Source: Umezawaea tangerina (GTDB taxonomy: Bacteria; Actinomycetota; Actinomycetes; Mycobacteriales; Pseudonocardiaceae). Taken from it: DNA of 64,000 nucleotides. The stretch's first letter is position 1. Each line of letters opens with the position of its first letter. The DNA lies in assembly GCF_003002815.1 (NCBI RefSeq), contig NZ_PVTF01000002.1, positions 434,001 through 498,000 on the forward strand. Reading direction: 5' to 3'. The notes beneath the pieces are model-generated. The model was not told the DNA's origin. It saw only the letters and a list, made by a program, of their open reading frames with translations, and searched no databases. Below, piece by piece: positions 24,968 to 33,936 of the stretch. Made by a program: the position numbers and the translations under genes.

Positions 24968-25959
24968 GCGACGTCCTTGTCATCGGCGGCACCGGCGCTA
25001 TGGGCGGCCGGGTCGTGCTCCGCCTGCTGGAGTCCACCTCCGACGCCGTCCACGTCCTCACCCGCGACCCCGGCTCCCCGCAGGCCCTCGGGCTGCTCGA
25101 CGTCGGCGGCGGCCGGGTGCGGATGGTCCGCGGCGACGTGAACGACATCGCGGGCGTGCGGACGGCCATGGAGTCGACCGACCGCGTCTTCTGCAACACC
25201 GACTTCTTCTCCACCGGCGCCGTCACCGGCGAGTACGACCAGGGCGTGGCGCTGCTCGAAGCCGCCCGCGCCGCGGGGGTCGACCGCTTCATCTGGTCGT
25301 CCCTCGACTTCGCCGCGCAGCTCACCGGCGGCGCGGTGCCGGTGCCGCACTACGACAGCAAGGGCGCCGTCGCGTCCTACATCGGGCTGCGGCGGTCCGA
25401 CGAGATGATGCGCAAGGAGTCCGACGGCTGGTACACCCACCACGTCTCCGTGCTCACGACCGCGCCCTACTTCGAGAACTTCCAGCTGCGACTGGCTCCT
25501 CAGCCCGGCACCCTGCCCGACGGCCGCGACGGGCTGTTGTTCGGAATCCCGCTGGGCGAGGGCCGGTACCCGTTGATCGGCCTGGACGACATCGCCTGGT
25601 TCGCCGCCCACACCTTCGACCACTGGCACACCGGGGAGTCCCGCGACCTCGCCATCGCCGCCGACAGCCTGACCGGCCCCGAGATCGCCGCCGCGTTCGA
25701 ACGCGTCACCGGCACCCCCGCCGCCTACGTCCCGGTCCCCCTCGACGTGCTCCGCTCGTCCGTCCCCGACTTCGGACACGACCTCGCCGCCATGTTCGAG
25801 TTCTTCCAGACCCGCGACCTCGTCGCCCTCGACCGCGACCTGCCGTCCCTGCGAGCCCTGCACCCCGGCCTCCTGGGGTTCGAGGAGTGGTTGCGGGCCA
25901 CCGGCTGGGTCGGCTCCGAACAGGACGTCCAGCGCTTCCCGGTGCGCCTGGCGCGGTGA
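24964..25959 (+). CDS. NmrA-like NAD(P)-binding protein
   Basis: A 331-residue atypical short-chain dehydrogenase. It starts with the dinucleotide motif V-L-V-I-G-G-T-G-A-M-G-G and has the V-D-R-F-I-W-S-S sequence common in NmrA proteins, but no Y-x-x-x-K catalytic pair was found. Such proteins are redox sensors or reductases of unusual substrates. It starts on the stop of the previous gene (ATGA overlap), so it belongs to the same operon. Confidence 0.88.
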   Translation: MSDVLVIGGTGAMGGRVVLRLLESTSDAVHVLTRDPGSPQALGLLDVGGGRVRMVRGDVNDIAGVRTAMESTDRVFCNTDFFSTGAVTGEYDQGVALLEAARAAGVDRFIWSSLDFAAQLTGGAVPVPHYDSKGAVASYIGLRRSDEMMRKESDGWYTHHVSVLTTAPYFENFQLRLAPQPGTLPDGRDGLLFGIPLGEGRYPLIGLDDIAWFAAHTFDHWHTGESRDLAIAADSLTGPEIAAAFERVTGTPAAYVPVPLDVLRSSVPDFGHDLAAMFEFFQTRDLVALDRDLPSLRALHPGLLGFEEWLRATGWVGSEQDVQRFPVRLAR

Positions 25960-26230
25960 CCGGGACGCTGCCTTGGGCGAGGCCGGTGCCCACCCCGCAC
26001 CGGCTTCGCCCGTCGGACCAGCCCACCTCGAACCGGTCCACGATCCCCTGCGCGACCTTCTCCACGGGCACGCCCGTCGTGAGGTCCTCCACCGGCTCCG
26101 TCAGCACGTGGCCCGGCAGCTCCCCCACGTGCTCCGAGTAGAAGATCCGCGCCCCCGGCACCACCCGGACCAGCTCACGGGCGGTGGTGGTCTTGCCAGC
26201 CCCGAACGTCCCGTTCAACCACAAGATCAC
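25960..26230 (-). pseudogene. Truncated P-loop (AAA_33-type) ATPase remnant
   Basis: GTG 26230 opens a frame beginning M-I-L-W-L-N-G-T-F-G-A-G-K-T-T-T-A-R-E-L, a perfect Walker A of the AAA_33 kinase-like family. After about 35 residues the resemblance to the family is lost, and the frame runs without a stop into the antisense of the NmrA gene. Intact relatives are about 170-180 residues with a clear Walker B, absent here. The start overlaps the stop of the small gene upstream (GTGA), so it was once, or still is, translated in that operon. I treat it as a broken gene; the endpoint given is only the border of the neighbouring gene. Confidence 0.55.
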
Positions 26231-26412
26231 GACTCACCGCAGCGCCCGACCTCGGCCCCGAGGACCTCACGGCCGGGATCCGGTAACGACATGCGCCTCG
26301 ACTCCTTGCCCGCCCGGTGCCCGTCGGCCGGCGCGGCCGCCTCGTGGCCGGGCTCGGTGGCGGGCCGCCAGGCGCATGCCGGGCAGCCCGCCACCGGGAT
26401 CCCGTCGCACAT
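26227..26412 (-). CDS. Small CxxC protein (61 residues) coupled to the ABC transporter
   Basis: A short frame with strong G/C bias at third positions. It starts M-C-D-G-I-P-V-A-G-C-P-A-C-A-W and ends G-R-C-G-E-S. ATG 26412 shares its A with the last base of the permease stop (TGATG), and its own TGA overlaps the next GTG (GTGA), so it is coupled at both ends; that argues for a real gene. The C-P-A-C pair plus other Cys could bind zinc. It contains one TTA (leucine) codon, the rare codon that makes translation bldA-dependent in related actinomycetes. No family recognised. Confidence 0.5.
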   Translation of the reverse strand: MCDGIPVAGCPACAWRPATEPGHEAAAPADGHRAGKESRRMSLPDPGREVLGAEVGRCGES

Positions 26413-28859
26413 CACGGGGCCAGGGGCACGCGCAGGGCCGTTCGGGTCGGGACCCGGATGGACACGACGCCCAGGACGGCGGTGGCTCCGACGATCACGA
26501 GGTAGGCCAGCGGGGAGATGGTCGGGACGGGCTGGCCGGACACGCCGAGCGCGAACCCGACCAGGGGCGGGATGGCGGTGACGGTCCCGACCACCACCGC
26601 GATCACCACGGCCACCAGCGACTCGATGAGCGTCATCCGGCGGATCTGCCGGTCGGTGGTGCCGATGAGCCGCAGGAGGGTGAACTCGCGCCGCCGACCG
26701 ACGGTGGCCATGACCAGCGTGTTGACCACGGACAGGGCGACGTACCCGAGGATCACCAGCAGGGCGATCAGGTTCACCCACGACTGGGTGTCGCGCTCGC
26801 CGCTGCCCGCGGGCACGCTGGTGTCCTGGACAGCCAGCCCCAGCTGCTCGACTCCGGCGCGGGCGTCCGGAGTGGACGACACCAGCAGGTAGTCCGCCAG
26901 GCCGGTGGTGGTGTGCGGGCGCAGCGCCTCGGCCGACAGCGTGAGGTCGCCGAACCCGAGCCCGCGGCCGTAGACGGCGACGACGGTGGCCGTCAGCTCG
27001 GTGCCGTCACCGAGGTGGAACGTGACCTCCTTGCCCACCTTGGCGTCCATGGAGGACGCGACGGTCGTGCTGAGCGCCACGGTGTCCGGTTCGGACAGCC
27101 GTTCCAACGATCCCTCCTGCACCCGCAGGTCGAGCGTGCGGGACTTCGGGTCGACGCCCTGGAGGGCGTACTGCTCGACCAGCACCTCGTCCTCGAACAT
27201 CGGTGTGGTCACCACGGCGCTGGAGCGGATGACCGGGTCCGCGGCCGTCACACCGGGCACGGCGGCGACCTTGGCCGCGAGGTCCTGGGACAACCCCGAA
27301 CCCGGTGCGGCGACGAGGTAGTCGGCGGTGATGCCGTCGCGCGACTGGGTCGCGGCCTCGGCGGCGATGGTCGTGGGCATGAACAGCTGGACGCTGCCGA
27401 AGGTGATGGCCAGCGCCAGCGGCACGACGGCCGCGGACAGCCTGCGGGTGTAGCCGCGGATGCTGGCCTCGGCCAGGACGCCCGCGGGTGAGGTGCCGAC
27501 GCGCAGCAGCGGACCGAGCAAGCCGAGGAACAGCTCCACGAGCCGGGGCCCGACCAGGCCGACGGCGATGATCAGCAGCAATGCCGCGGCGCCGACGGCG
27601 GTCAGGCCGACCAGTCCGGGCAGCAGCAGTGGGGCGAGCGAGGCCACCAGGCCGATGCCTGCCAGCACGACGCCGGTCACGACCCGCCCCTTGCCCAGCT
27701 TGGGGGTCTCCACGCCGGACTCGCGGATGGCGTCGATCGGGTCGATGCGGGCCGGGCGGCGGGCGGCGACCGCGGCGGCACCCGCGGCCGTGGCCACGCT
27801 CAGCACGACGGCGGCGAGCCCCGGCAGCGGGCTGTAGGCGAGGGCGAAGTCCGCGGGCATCACGCCCGCTCCGGAGAACTGGGAGCCGAGCACCCCGGCG
27901 AGCAGGTAGCCGGGGGCGACGCCGAGCAGGGCGGCGAGCCCGGCGACCACCCGCACCTCGCGGCCGATCATCCCGTGGATCTGCCGCGGCAGCGTGCCCA
28001 CGGCGCGGAGCAGGGCGAACTCGCGGCGGCGCTGCCCGACCGACAGCGACAGCGTGCTGGCCACCACGAACACGGCGATGAGCAGCGCGACACCGGCGAA
28101 CGAGGCGCTGAGCGCCATCAGCTGGGTGCGGGCGCCGAAGGAGTCGAGCGACTCGACCTCGCCGCGGTCGGCACCGGTGTAGACCTCCACGCCCGGCACC
28201 GCGCGGCTGATCGCGGCCGCCAGGGTCGCCGGGTCGGTCCCCGGCTGCGGGAGCACGCCCACCGCGCCGACGCGGTCGGGGTGCGACCACAGCGCCGTGG
28301 CGGCCTGGTCGCTGAGGAACGCGGTCGCGACCCGGCTGCCCCCGGACGAGGCGACACCCACGACCTTGTAGGCGCTCGGCACGCCGCCGTAGGACAGGCG
28401 CACCTCCGCGCCGGGTGCCACGCCGAACGACCCGTCCACCACGACCTCGCCGTCACGGGCGGGCAGCGCGCCCGCGGTGAGCGAGTACGGGGTGAGCGCG
28501 GCCGAGCTCCAGCCGTGCACCTCCACGGGGGTGTGGGTCTCGGTCGTCATGGGCACGGTGATGTCCCCGACGGCCTGCCGCACACCGGCGACGGCACCGA
28601 CCTTGCCGACCGCGTCGGCGGGGAGCATGACGCGTTCGGTGAACGGCTGCGCCACGTCGCCGGGGACGGGCAGCGCCTGCTGCCCTCCGACGACGACCTC
28701 GGCGGCGAGGTAGCGCTGCGGTGCGACGCCGCCGCGGAACCCGGACTCCAGCAGCACGCCGAGCCCGGTGATCAGGGCGGCGGCGAAGAACACGGCGACG
28801 AAGACCCCGGCGAACCCGCCGCGGTTGTGCCGGATGGCGGCGAAGGCGAGGCCCCACAT
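26412..28859 (-). CDS. ABC transporter permease, FtsX/MacB type
   Basis: An 815-residue protein with an N-terminal helix, a large periplasmic-type region, a central group of membrane segments followed by another N-terminal-like helix and domain, and a final FtsX block near residues 690-815. This is the duplicated FtsX layout seen in actinobacterial MacB-type permeases. ATG 28859 is preferred because GGGGGAG lies eight bases upstream; GTG 28865 would give a GTGA overlap with the ATPase stop. It works with the ATPase encoded just upstream, probably in lipid, peptide or antibiotic extrusion or envelope signalling. Confidence 0.92.
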   Translation of the reverse strand: MWGLAFAAIRHNRGGFAGVFVAVFFAAALITGLGVLLESGFRGGVAPQRYLAAEVVVGGQQALPVPGDVAQPFTERVMLPADAVGKVGAVAGVRQAVGDITVPMTTETHTPVEVHGWSSAALTPYSLTAGALPARDGEVVVDGSFGVAPGAEVRLSYGGVPSAYKVVGVASSGGSRVATAFLSDQAATALWSHPDRVGAVGVLPQPGTDPATLAAAISRAVPGVEVYTGADRGEVESLDSFGARTQLMALSASFAGVALLIAVFVVASTLSLSVGQRRREFALLRAVGTLPRQIHGMIGREVRVVAGLAALLGVAPGYLLAGVLGSQFSGAGVMPADFALAYSPLPGLAAVVLSVATAAGAAAVAARRPARIDPIDAIRESGVETPKLGKGRVVTGVVLAGIGLVASLAPLLLPGLVGLTAVGAAALLLIIAVGLVGPRLVELFLGLLGPLLRVGTSPAGVLAEASIRGYTRRLSAAVVPLALAITFGSVQLFMPTTIAAEAATQSRDGITADYLVAAPGSGLSQDLAAKVAAVPGVTAADPVIRSSAVVTTPMFEDEVLVEQYALQGVDPKSRTLDLRVQEGSLERLSEPDTVALSTTVASSMDAKVGKEVTFHLGDGTELTATVVAVYGRGLGFGDLTLSAEALRPHTTTGLADYLLVSSTPDARAGVEQLGLAVQDTSVPAGSGERDTQSWVNLIALLVILGYVALSVVNTLVMATVGRRREFTLLRLIGTTDRQIRRMTLIESLVAVVIAVVVGTVTAIPPLVGFALGVSGQPVPTISPLAYLVIVGATAVLGVVSIRVPTRTALRVPLAP

Positions 28860-28861
28860 GG

Positions 28862-29626
28862 TCACCACTCCCCCAGGCTCGACATGCGGTCGACGACGGC
28901 CTGCGCGGTGGGGCGCTCCAGCGAGCCGACGAGCTGCCCGTCGGCGAGGAACAGCACGCGGTCGGCGTAGGACGCGGCGACCGGGTCGTGCGTCACCATC
29001 ACCACGGTCTGCCGGAGGTGGGTCGCGGTGTGCCGCAACAGCTCCAGCACCTGGCGGCCGGTGCGCGAGTCGAGCGCGCCGGTCGGCTCGTCACCGAATA
29101 CCGCGTCCGGCTTGGTGATCAGGGCCCTGGCGATGGCGGCGCGCTGCTGCTGGCCGCCGGAGAGCTCCAGCGGGCTGCGCCCGGTCAGGTCGGCCAGCCC
29201 GACGGCGGAGACGACGTGGTCGAACCACGCCTTGTCCACGGCGTGCCCGCCGAGCAGCAGCGGCAGCGTGATGTTGCGCGCGACCGTGAGGTGCGGCAGC
29301 AGGTTGTAGGCCTGGAACACGAACCCGATGTGGTCGCGCCGGAACACGGTGAGCTGCTTGGCCTTCAGCGCGGAGATGTCCGTGCCGCCCAGGGTGACCC
29401 GGCCCGCGCTCGGCCGGTCGAGACCGGCCGCGCACTGCAGCAGCGTGCTCTTGCCGGAGCCGGACGGGCCCATGACGGCGGTGAAGGACCGCTTGGGGAT
29501 GGCCAGCGAGACGTCTCGCAGCGCGGTCACGGGTGCCGCCCCGGCGTCGTACACCTTCGACACGCCTTCCAGGCGCACGGCGATGTCGGGTGGTGCGATC
29601 ACTGGGTCGCGGGTGTCGGTGTGCAT
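28862..29626 (-). CDS. ABC transporter ATP-binding protein (MacB/LolD type)
   Basis: A 254-residue ABC ATPase: Walker [10 protein letters not shown], signature [14 protein letters not shown], Walker [14 protein letters not shown], and the switch histidine in V-T-H-D-P. The F-Q-A-Y-N-L-L-P Q-loop is typical of the MacB group. It is coupled to the FtsX-type permease that follows and forms an operon with the two small genes beyond. Confidence 0.96.
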   Translation of the reverse strand: MHTDTRDPVIAPPDIAVRLEGVSKVYDAGAAPVTALRDVSLAIPKRSFTAVMGPSGSGKSTLLQCAAGLDRPSAGRVTLGGTDISALKAKQLTVFRRDHIGFVFQAYNLLPHLTVARNITLPLLLGGHAVDKAWFDHVVSAVGLADLTGRSPLELSGGQQQRAAIARALITKPDAVFGDEPTGALDSRTGRQVLELLRHTATHLRQTVVMVTHDPVAASYADRVLFLADGQLVGSLERPTAQAVVDRMSSLGEW

Positions 29627-29871
29627 CGGTCACGTCCTCGGTCGTCGGGTACGGGGAGAACGCTATGGACGGACGGCGTCGTGGACGATCCACTCCGCTG
29701 CCCACTTGGGGGTGTAGCTGGCTCTACCCCCGCGCTGGGGGCAGCGGGTGCGGCTGGGCTCCGGTCCACACCGCCTTCGGCCGATTCCCGGTGCCGAGGC
29801 GGCGGTGTTCAGTAGATTGCCGGGGCTGTCGTGACGGGGACCCAGTCACGTCGGATTCCGGTGGAGGCGTT

Positions 29872-31590
29872 GTGGATCGACGGTTGGCCGACTCCCTGTT
29901 CGTCCCGGTGGAGCGGTGGGGCTGGGAGCCGTTGTCCCAGGACCCGCGGCCGCACCCCGAGGCGGACTCCCCGCCGGAGTGGGAGGAGCCGTCGGAGCCG
30001 CTGGGCACGGGGGCGCGCAAGGCCGCGGGCTGCCTCGCGAAGGTCGTGCTCGGCCTCGCGGCCGCGGTGCTCGGCCTGCTGGTGGTAGGCCACGCCTACC
30101 CGTCCGTGCTGGTCGCGTTCGGCCTGTTCTTCCTGGTGCTGCTGGGGTTCGTCGGTGTGCTGGGGTGGTCGCCGGAGCTGCGGGCGTGGTGGCGGCGGCG
30201 GGTGGCGCGCGACCGGTACGACGCGGAGTACCGCGCCTGGGAGGTCCGGGTCGCCGAGCACGACCGGGCCGAGCGCAGGGCGCTGGAGGCGGCGGGGTCG
30301 TGGCGGACCCTGACGCTGGGCGACCCCCGGCGGGTCTTCGTGTTCGGCGGGACGCCGCGGGACTGCTGGGCGGGCCTGCTCACCACCGTCGGCAGCTCCT
30401 ACCTCGGGCGCGGAGGGGTCGTCGCGGTGGCCGACTTCACCGAGGAGGGCGTGGCCGCGGAGCTGGCGCACCTGGCCGGGCAGCGCGGGATCCCGGTGCT
30501 GGACGCGGGGATCCCGCACGGGACGCGGCCCGACGTCCTGGGTGGGCTCCCGGTCGACGAGACGGCCGAGCTGCTGGCGGTGTCCGAACCGGACCGGTCG
30601 GCCGACCGGCTGGAGCGGCGGGTGCTGCACCTGCGGCTGCTCACCGTCGTGCTGGAGGCGGTGGACGGGCCCTGGTCGTTCGGCCGGATCGCGGCCGGGC
30701 TGCGGGTGCTGGCGGGCGAGCCCGGCGGCGGCGCGCTGGCGGCGCACGAGGTCGACCGGCTCACCGCCGCGGTCGCCGTGGTGGGCGCGGGCGAGCAGTC
30801 GCGGACGCGGCTCGCGCACCTGGCCGGGCTGCTGGACCTGCTCTCGGTGGTCGACTCGCCGGAGGCCGCGGCCGCGGAGGTGCTGTGGCGCGACAGCGGG
30901 TTGAGCGTGCTGTCGACGGGCGGCGGGAACGAGGACCGCAAGGAGCTGCTCGACGCCGTCGTGTTCCACCGGTTGCTGCGGGACCTGCGCCACCGGCGGC
31001 CCGCCCTGCTGGTGCTGGCCGGGGTGGAGGCGTTCGACGCGCGGTCGCTGCGCTCGGTCACCCGGCAGGCGCAGCGGTCCGGGATGACCCTGGTGCTGCT
31101 GTCGCGGCGGCTGGACGCGGACTCGGAGTCGCTGCTGGGCGACTCCGCCGACGCCACGATCGTCATGCGGCCGGGCACGGCGGCGGACGCGATCCGCGCG
31201 GCCGACCTCATCGGCCGCGAGCACCGGTTCGTGCGCGACCGGCTCACCGACCAGGTCGGCCGGACGATCACCCGCGGGGTGGCGCACACCGAGGGCGAGA
31301 CCGAGTGGCCCGTCCGCCCGGCGTGGCCGGGTGCGGGGCCCGGCGCCATCGACCGGTGGAACGCGACCACGACGCTCACGTCCTCGTCGGACACGATGAG
31401 CAGGTCCGAGTCGGAGTCCACCAGCCGCAGCGAGACCACCTCGCGGGTCTACGAGTACGCGGTGGAGCCGAAGTCCCTGCAGGAGCTGCCGGTGACGGCC
31501 TTCCTGCTGGTGGAACCGACCGCCGACGGCAGGCGGGTGGTGGCGGCCGACTGCAACCCCGGCATCGCGCTGCTCGACGGGGTGCGCTGA
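29872..31590 (+). CDS. Membrane-anchored ATPase-like protein with degenerate Walker A
   Basis: A 572-residue protein starting at GTG 29872 behind GGTGGAGG. Two hydrophobic segments lie near residues 50-90. The soluble part resembles HerA/FtsK/TraD-type ATPases in plan: a strand F-V-F-G-G-T-P-R-D-C in the Walker A place but without G-K-T/S, and a Walker-B-like hydrophobic strand L-L-V-L-A-G-V-E-A-F-D followed by a sensor-like L-V-L-L-S-R. A Ser/Thr-rich stretch (T-L-T-S-S-S-D-T-M-S-R-S) lies near residue 505. It is probably an inactive or non-nucleotide-binding relative. The family assignment is tentative. TAGATT near 29812 could be its -10. Confidence 0.6.
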   Translation: MDRRLADSLFVPVERWGWEPLSQDPRPHPEADSPPEWEEPSEPLGTGARKAAGCLAKVVLGLAAAVLGLLVVGHAYPSVLVAFGLFFLVLLGFVGVLGWSPELRAWWRRRVARDRYDAEYRAWEVRVAEHDRAERRALEAAGSWRTLTLGDPRRVFVFGGTPRDCWAGLLTTVGSSYLGRGGVVAVADFTEEGVAAELAHLAGQRGIPVLDAGIPHGTRPDVLGGLPVDETAELLAVSEPDRSADRLERRVLHLRLLTVVLEAVDGPWSFGRIAAGLRVLAGEPGGGALAAHEVDRLTAAVAVVGAGEQSRTRLAHLAGLLDLLSVVDSPEAAAAEVLWRDSGLSVLSTGGGNEDRKELLDAVVFHRLLRDLRHRRPALLVLAGVEAFDARSLRSVTRQAQRSGMTLVLLSRRLDADSESLLGDSADATIVMRPGTAADAIRAADLIGREHRFVRDRLTDQVGRTITRGVAHTEGETEWPVRPAWPGAGPGAIDRWNATTTLTSSSDTMSRSESESTSRSETTSRVYEYAVEPKSLQELPVTAFLLVEPTADGRRVVAADCNPGIALLDGVR

Positions 31591-31668
31591 GCTCCACCAA
31601 CGGCTGGTTCTCCGGTCGCCGCGCGCGCGTCGGGTTGCCGCCGCGCGGATCCGGATTAGGTTGCGGCC

Positions 31669-32316
31669 GTGGACAAGCGCACGATCTCCCGGATCTGGTT
31701 CGGCGTGGGCGCGGCGGTCGTCCTGGTCGGCCTCGCCGTCCAGGTGGTCGTCTCGGCCACCGGCACCGGCGGTCACTTCGACACGCCAGCCGGCCGGGTG
31801 CTCAACATCTTCTGCTTCTTCACGGTGCTGTCCAACGTGATCGTGGGCGTCACCTCCGCGCAGCTCGCCGTGGACCCGGACCGGCCGTCCACGGTGTTCC
31901 GGGTCTTCCGGCTCGCCGGGCTGGTCGGCATCGCGGTGACCGGTGTCGTCTTCCACCTCGCGCTGGCGGACCTCCAGGAGCTGGAGGGGTACGCCGCGCT
32001 GGCCGACTTCCTGCTGCACACCGCCTCGCCGCTGCTGTGCGTCGTGGGCTGGCTGCTGTTCGGGCCGCACGTGGACACCGGCGTCCGCGTGGTGGGGCTG
32101 TCGCTGCTGTACCCGTTGGCGTGGCTGGTGTTCACGCTCGTGCGGGGGCCGATCTCCGACTTCTACCCGTACCCGTTCCTGGACGTGCGGGTGCTCGGCT
32201 ACCCGGCGGTGCTGCTCAACTGCGTCGTCGTCGCGGTCCTGTTCGTCGCGCTGGCCGCCGCGGCGGCCGCGTTCGACCGGGCGATGGCCCGCCGCGCCGC
32301 GACGGCCGCCCGGTGA
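31669..32316 (+). CDS. Pr6Pr family membrane protein
   Basis: A 215-residue protein with six hydrophobic segments; the last strongly hydrophobic stretch ends in an Arg-rich tail. The pattern (an early G-R-V-L-N-I-F-C-F-F-T-V-L-S-N segment, P-Y-P-F-L-D-V near residue 165) matches the Pr6Pr family, of unknown function. GTG 31669 is preceded by TAGGTT at leaderless distance. Its stop overlaps the start of the squalene/phytoene synthase gene (GTGA), so the two are coupled. Confidence 0.8.
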   Translation: MDKRTISRIWFGVGAAVVLVGLAVQVVVSATGTGGHFDTPAGRVLNIFCFFTVLSNVIVGVTSAQLAVDPDRPSTVFRVFRLAGLVGIAVTGVVFHLALADLQELEGYAALADFLLHTASPLLCVVGWLLFGPHVDTGVRVVGLSLLYPLAWLVFTLVRGPISDFYPYPFLDVRVLGYPAVLLNCVVVAVLFVALAAAAAAFDRAMARRAATAAR

Positions 32317-33293
32317 CCGGCGCCGAGGGCGGGCTGAGCGGGTCCTACGCGCTGTGCCGCCGGGTGCACGCGATGGCCGACCGCCCGACCTACCTGGCGA
32401 CGCGGCTGTTCCTGCCGCCGTCGGCCCGGCCGCACGCGCACGCGCTCTACGCGTTCTTCACCGTCAGCGACACCGTGGCCGACGACGGCGACCCGGTGCT
32501 GCGCGAGCGGGCGTTCGCGCGGTGGTCCGCCGCGAGCCTGGCCGAGCTGCGCTCCGGGCGCAGCGCGCACCCGTTGCGGGCGGCCCTGGTGCACAGCGCG
32601 GGCGTGCACGGGCTGGAGATCGGGCTGTTCGAGCGGTTCCTGGCCGCGACCCGCGACGACAACACCGGTGCGGCCGAGTTCGCGACCTTCGCGGACCTGC
32701 GGCGGTTCACCGCGGGGGTCGGCGGGGTGCCCGCGGTGCTGGGGATGCGGCTGCTCATGCGGGCCGACGCCGAGCGCGACCGGCTGGTCTCGCAGCTGGG
32801 TGAGGTGTTCCAGTTCGTCGACGTCCTGCGCGACCTCGCCGTCGACCTGCCCGCGGGGCGGGTGTACCTGCCGCTGGAGGACCTGGAGCGGTTCGGGGTG
32901 ACCCGCGCCGAGCTGACCGGTGGCGGGTCGGGTGCCGCGCTCGACGACCTGGTGCGGTTCCAGGTCGACCGGGTCCGGGAGCTGCAACGGGAGGCCGCGG
33001 TCGTGGTGGACGACCTCCCGGCGCGCGCCCGGCCGTTCGTGACCGCGGGCATCGCGGTGCACGAGGCCTACTTCGACGAGGTCGACCGGCTGGGCGCCGG
33101 TGCGCTGCGGCACGGCGTGCGGTTGCCGAAGGTGGACCTGCTGCGCCGGGTCGGGCCCGCCGTGCTGCGCGGGCGCGTGGTGGGGTCAGGCGGTGGGGTA
33201 CAGCTCGAGCGGGCTCGCGGACGGCAACCGCGCAGGTGGGTCGCCGGGGTCGGCGCGCAGCGAGCGCAGCAGCAGGGCGACCAGTCGGCGTGA
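32313..33293 (+). CDS. Squalene/phytoene synthase family protein
   Basis: A 326-residue all-helical isoprenoid synthase. The first Asp motif is S-D-T-V-A-D-D near residue 53 and the second is D-V-L-R-D-L-A-V-D near residue 172. The family condenses two prenyl diphosphates head-to-head. No desaturase, cyclase or second synthase (HpnC/D) lies nearby, so the product is unknown. The last 36 residues or so are Arg/Gln-rich, do not look like the family, and are read through the antisense of the TetR gene; the functional fold probably ends near residue 290. Confidence 0.85.
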   Translation: MTGAEGGLSGSYALCRRVHAMADRPTYLATRLFLPPSARPHAHALYAFFTVSDTVADDGDPVLRERAFARWSAASLAELRSGRSAHPLRAALVHSAGVHGLEIGLFERFLAATRDDNTGAAEFATFADLRRFTAGVGGVPAVLGMRLLMRADAERDRLVSQLGEVFQFVDVLRDLAVDLPAGRVYLPLEDLERFGVTRAELTGGGSGAALDDLVRFQVDRVRELQREAAVVVDDLPARARPFVTAGIAVHEAYFDEVDRLGAGALRHGVRLPKVDLLRRVGPAVLRGRVVGSGGGVQLERARGRQPRRWVAGVGAQRAQQQGDQSA

Positions 33294-33842
33294 CGACGCC
33301 CGCACCGCCTCGGGGGTGGCCGCGGCGATGCCGCCGTTGGCCATGAGCAGCAGCTTGAGGTCGTCGGTGGTGAAGTCGGCGCGCAGTCGGCCGCTTTCCT
33401 TCGCCCTCCGGACGATTTCGGCGAAACCCCGCGCGTTGTGCTCGCGTTCTCCCCGGAAATCGACCGCGCGCGGGAACACCGAGAGGAACTCGGCGGTGAA
33501 CCCGCCGAACAGGACGTGCATGGCGCACGCCTTCTCGACCACCAACGCGAACGCGCGCCAGGCGTCCGGTTCGGCGAGCGCCTCGTCGACGACCGCGGCG
33601 CAGGCGGCCACCTGTTCCTCGAACGCGGCCGCCATCAGGGCTTCCTTGGTCGGGAACCGGCGGTAGAGGGTGGCGACGGCGACCCCGGAACGTCGGGCGA
33701 TCACCTTCATGGGCACGTCGAGCCCCGATTCGGCGAACGTCGTGCGGGCGACCTCCAGGATGCGGTCCCGGTTGTTCCTGGCGTCCACGCGCAATTCCGG
33801 ATCACCAGCCCCGGTCGACATCCGAGAAGAATCGACGCTCAT
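33186..33842 (-). CDS. TetR-family transcriptional regulator
   Basis: A 218-residue regulator with the TetR helix-turn-helix (V-I-A-R-R-S-G-V-A-V-A-T-L-Y-R-R-F-P-T-K-E-A-L) after about 35 residues. ATG 33842 has GGGAAG eight bases before it; a GTG at 33851 is in frame but lacks a site. It diverges from the quinone oxidoreductase gene at 33937 across 94 bp, so it probably controls that gene. It overlaps the 3' end of the convergent phytoene synthase gene by 108 bp. Confidence 0.92.
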   Translation of the reverse strand: MSVDSSRMSTGAGDPELRVDARNNRDRILEVARTTFAESGLDVPMKVIARRSGVAVATLYRRFPTKEALMAAAFEEQVAACAAVVDEALAEPDAWRAFALVVEKACAMHVLFGGFTAEFLSVFPRAVDFRGEREHNARGFAEIVRRAKESGRLRADFTTDDLKLLLMANGGIAAATPEAVRASSRRLVALLLRSLRADPGDPPARLPSASPLELYPTA

Positions 33843-33936
33843 CTTCCTCACTTCCCGCTGACCCCGCCGGACCGTTCACTTCCGATGTTAGCGTCGGGTC
33901 ATTCCCTTCCATTCCCGTTGTCGGTGAGGTGTCGGC

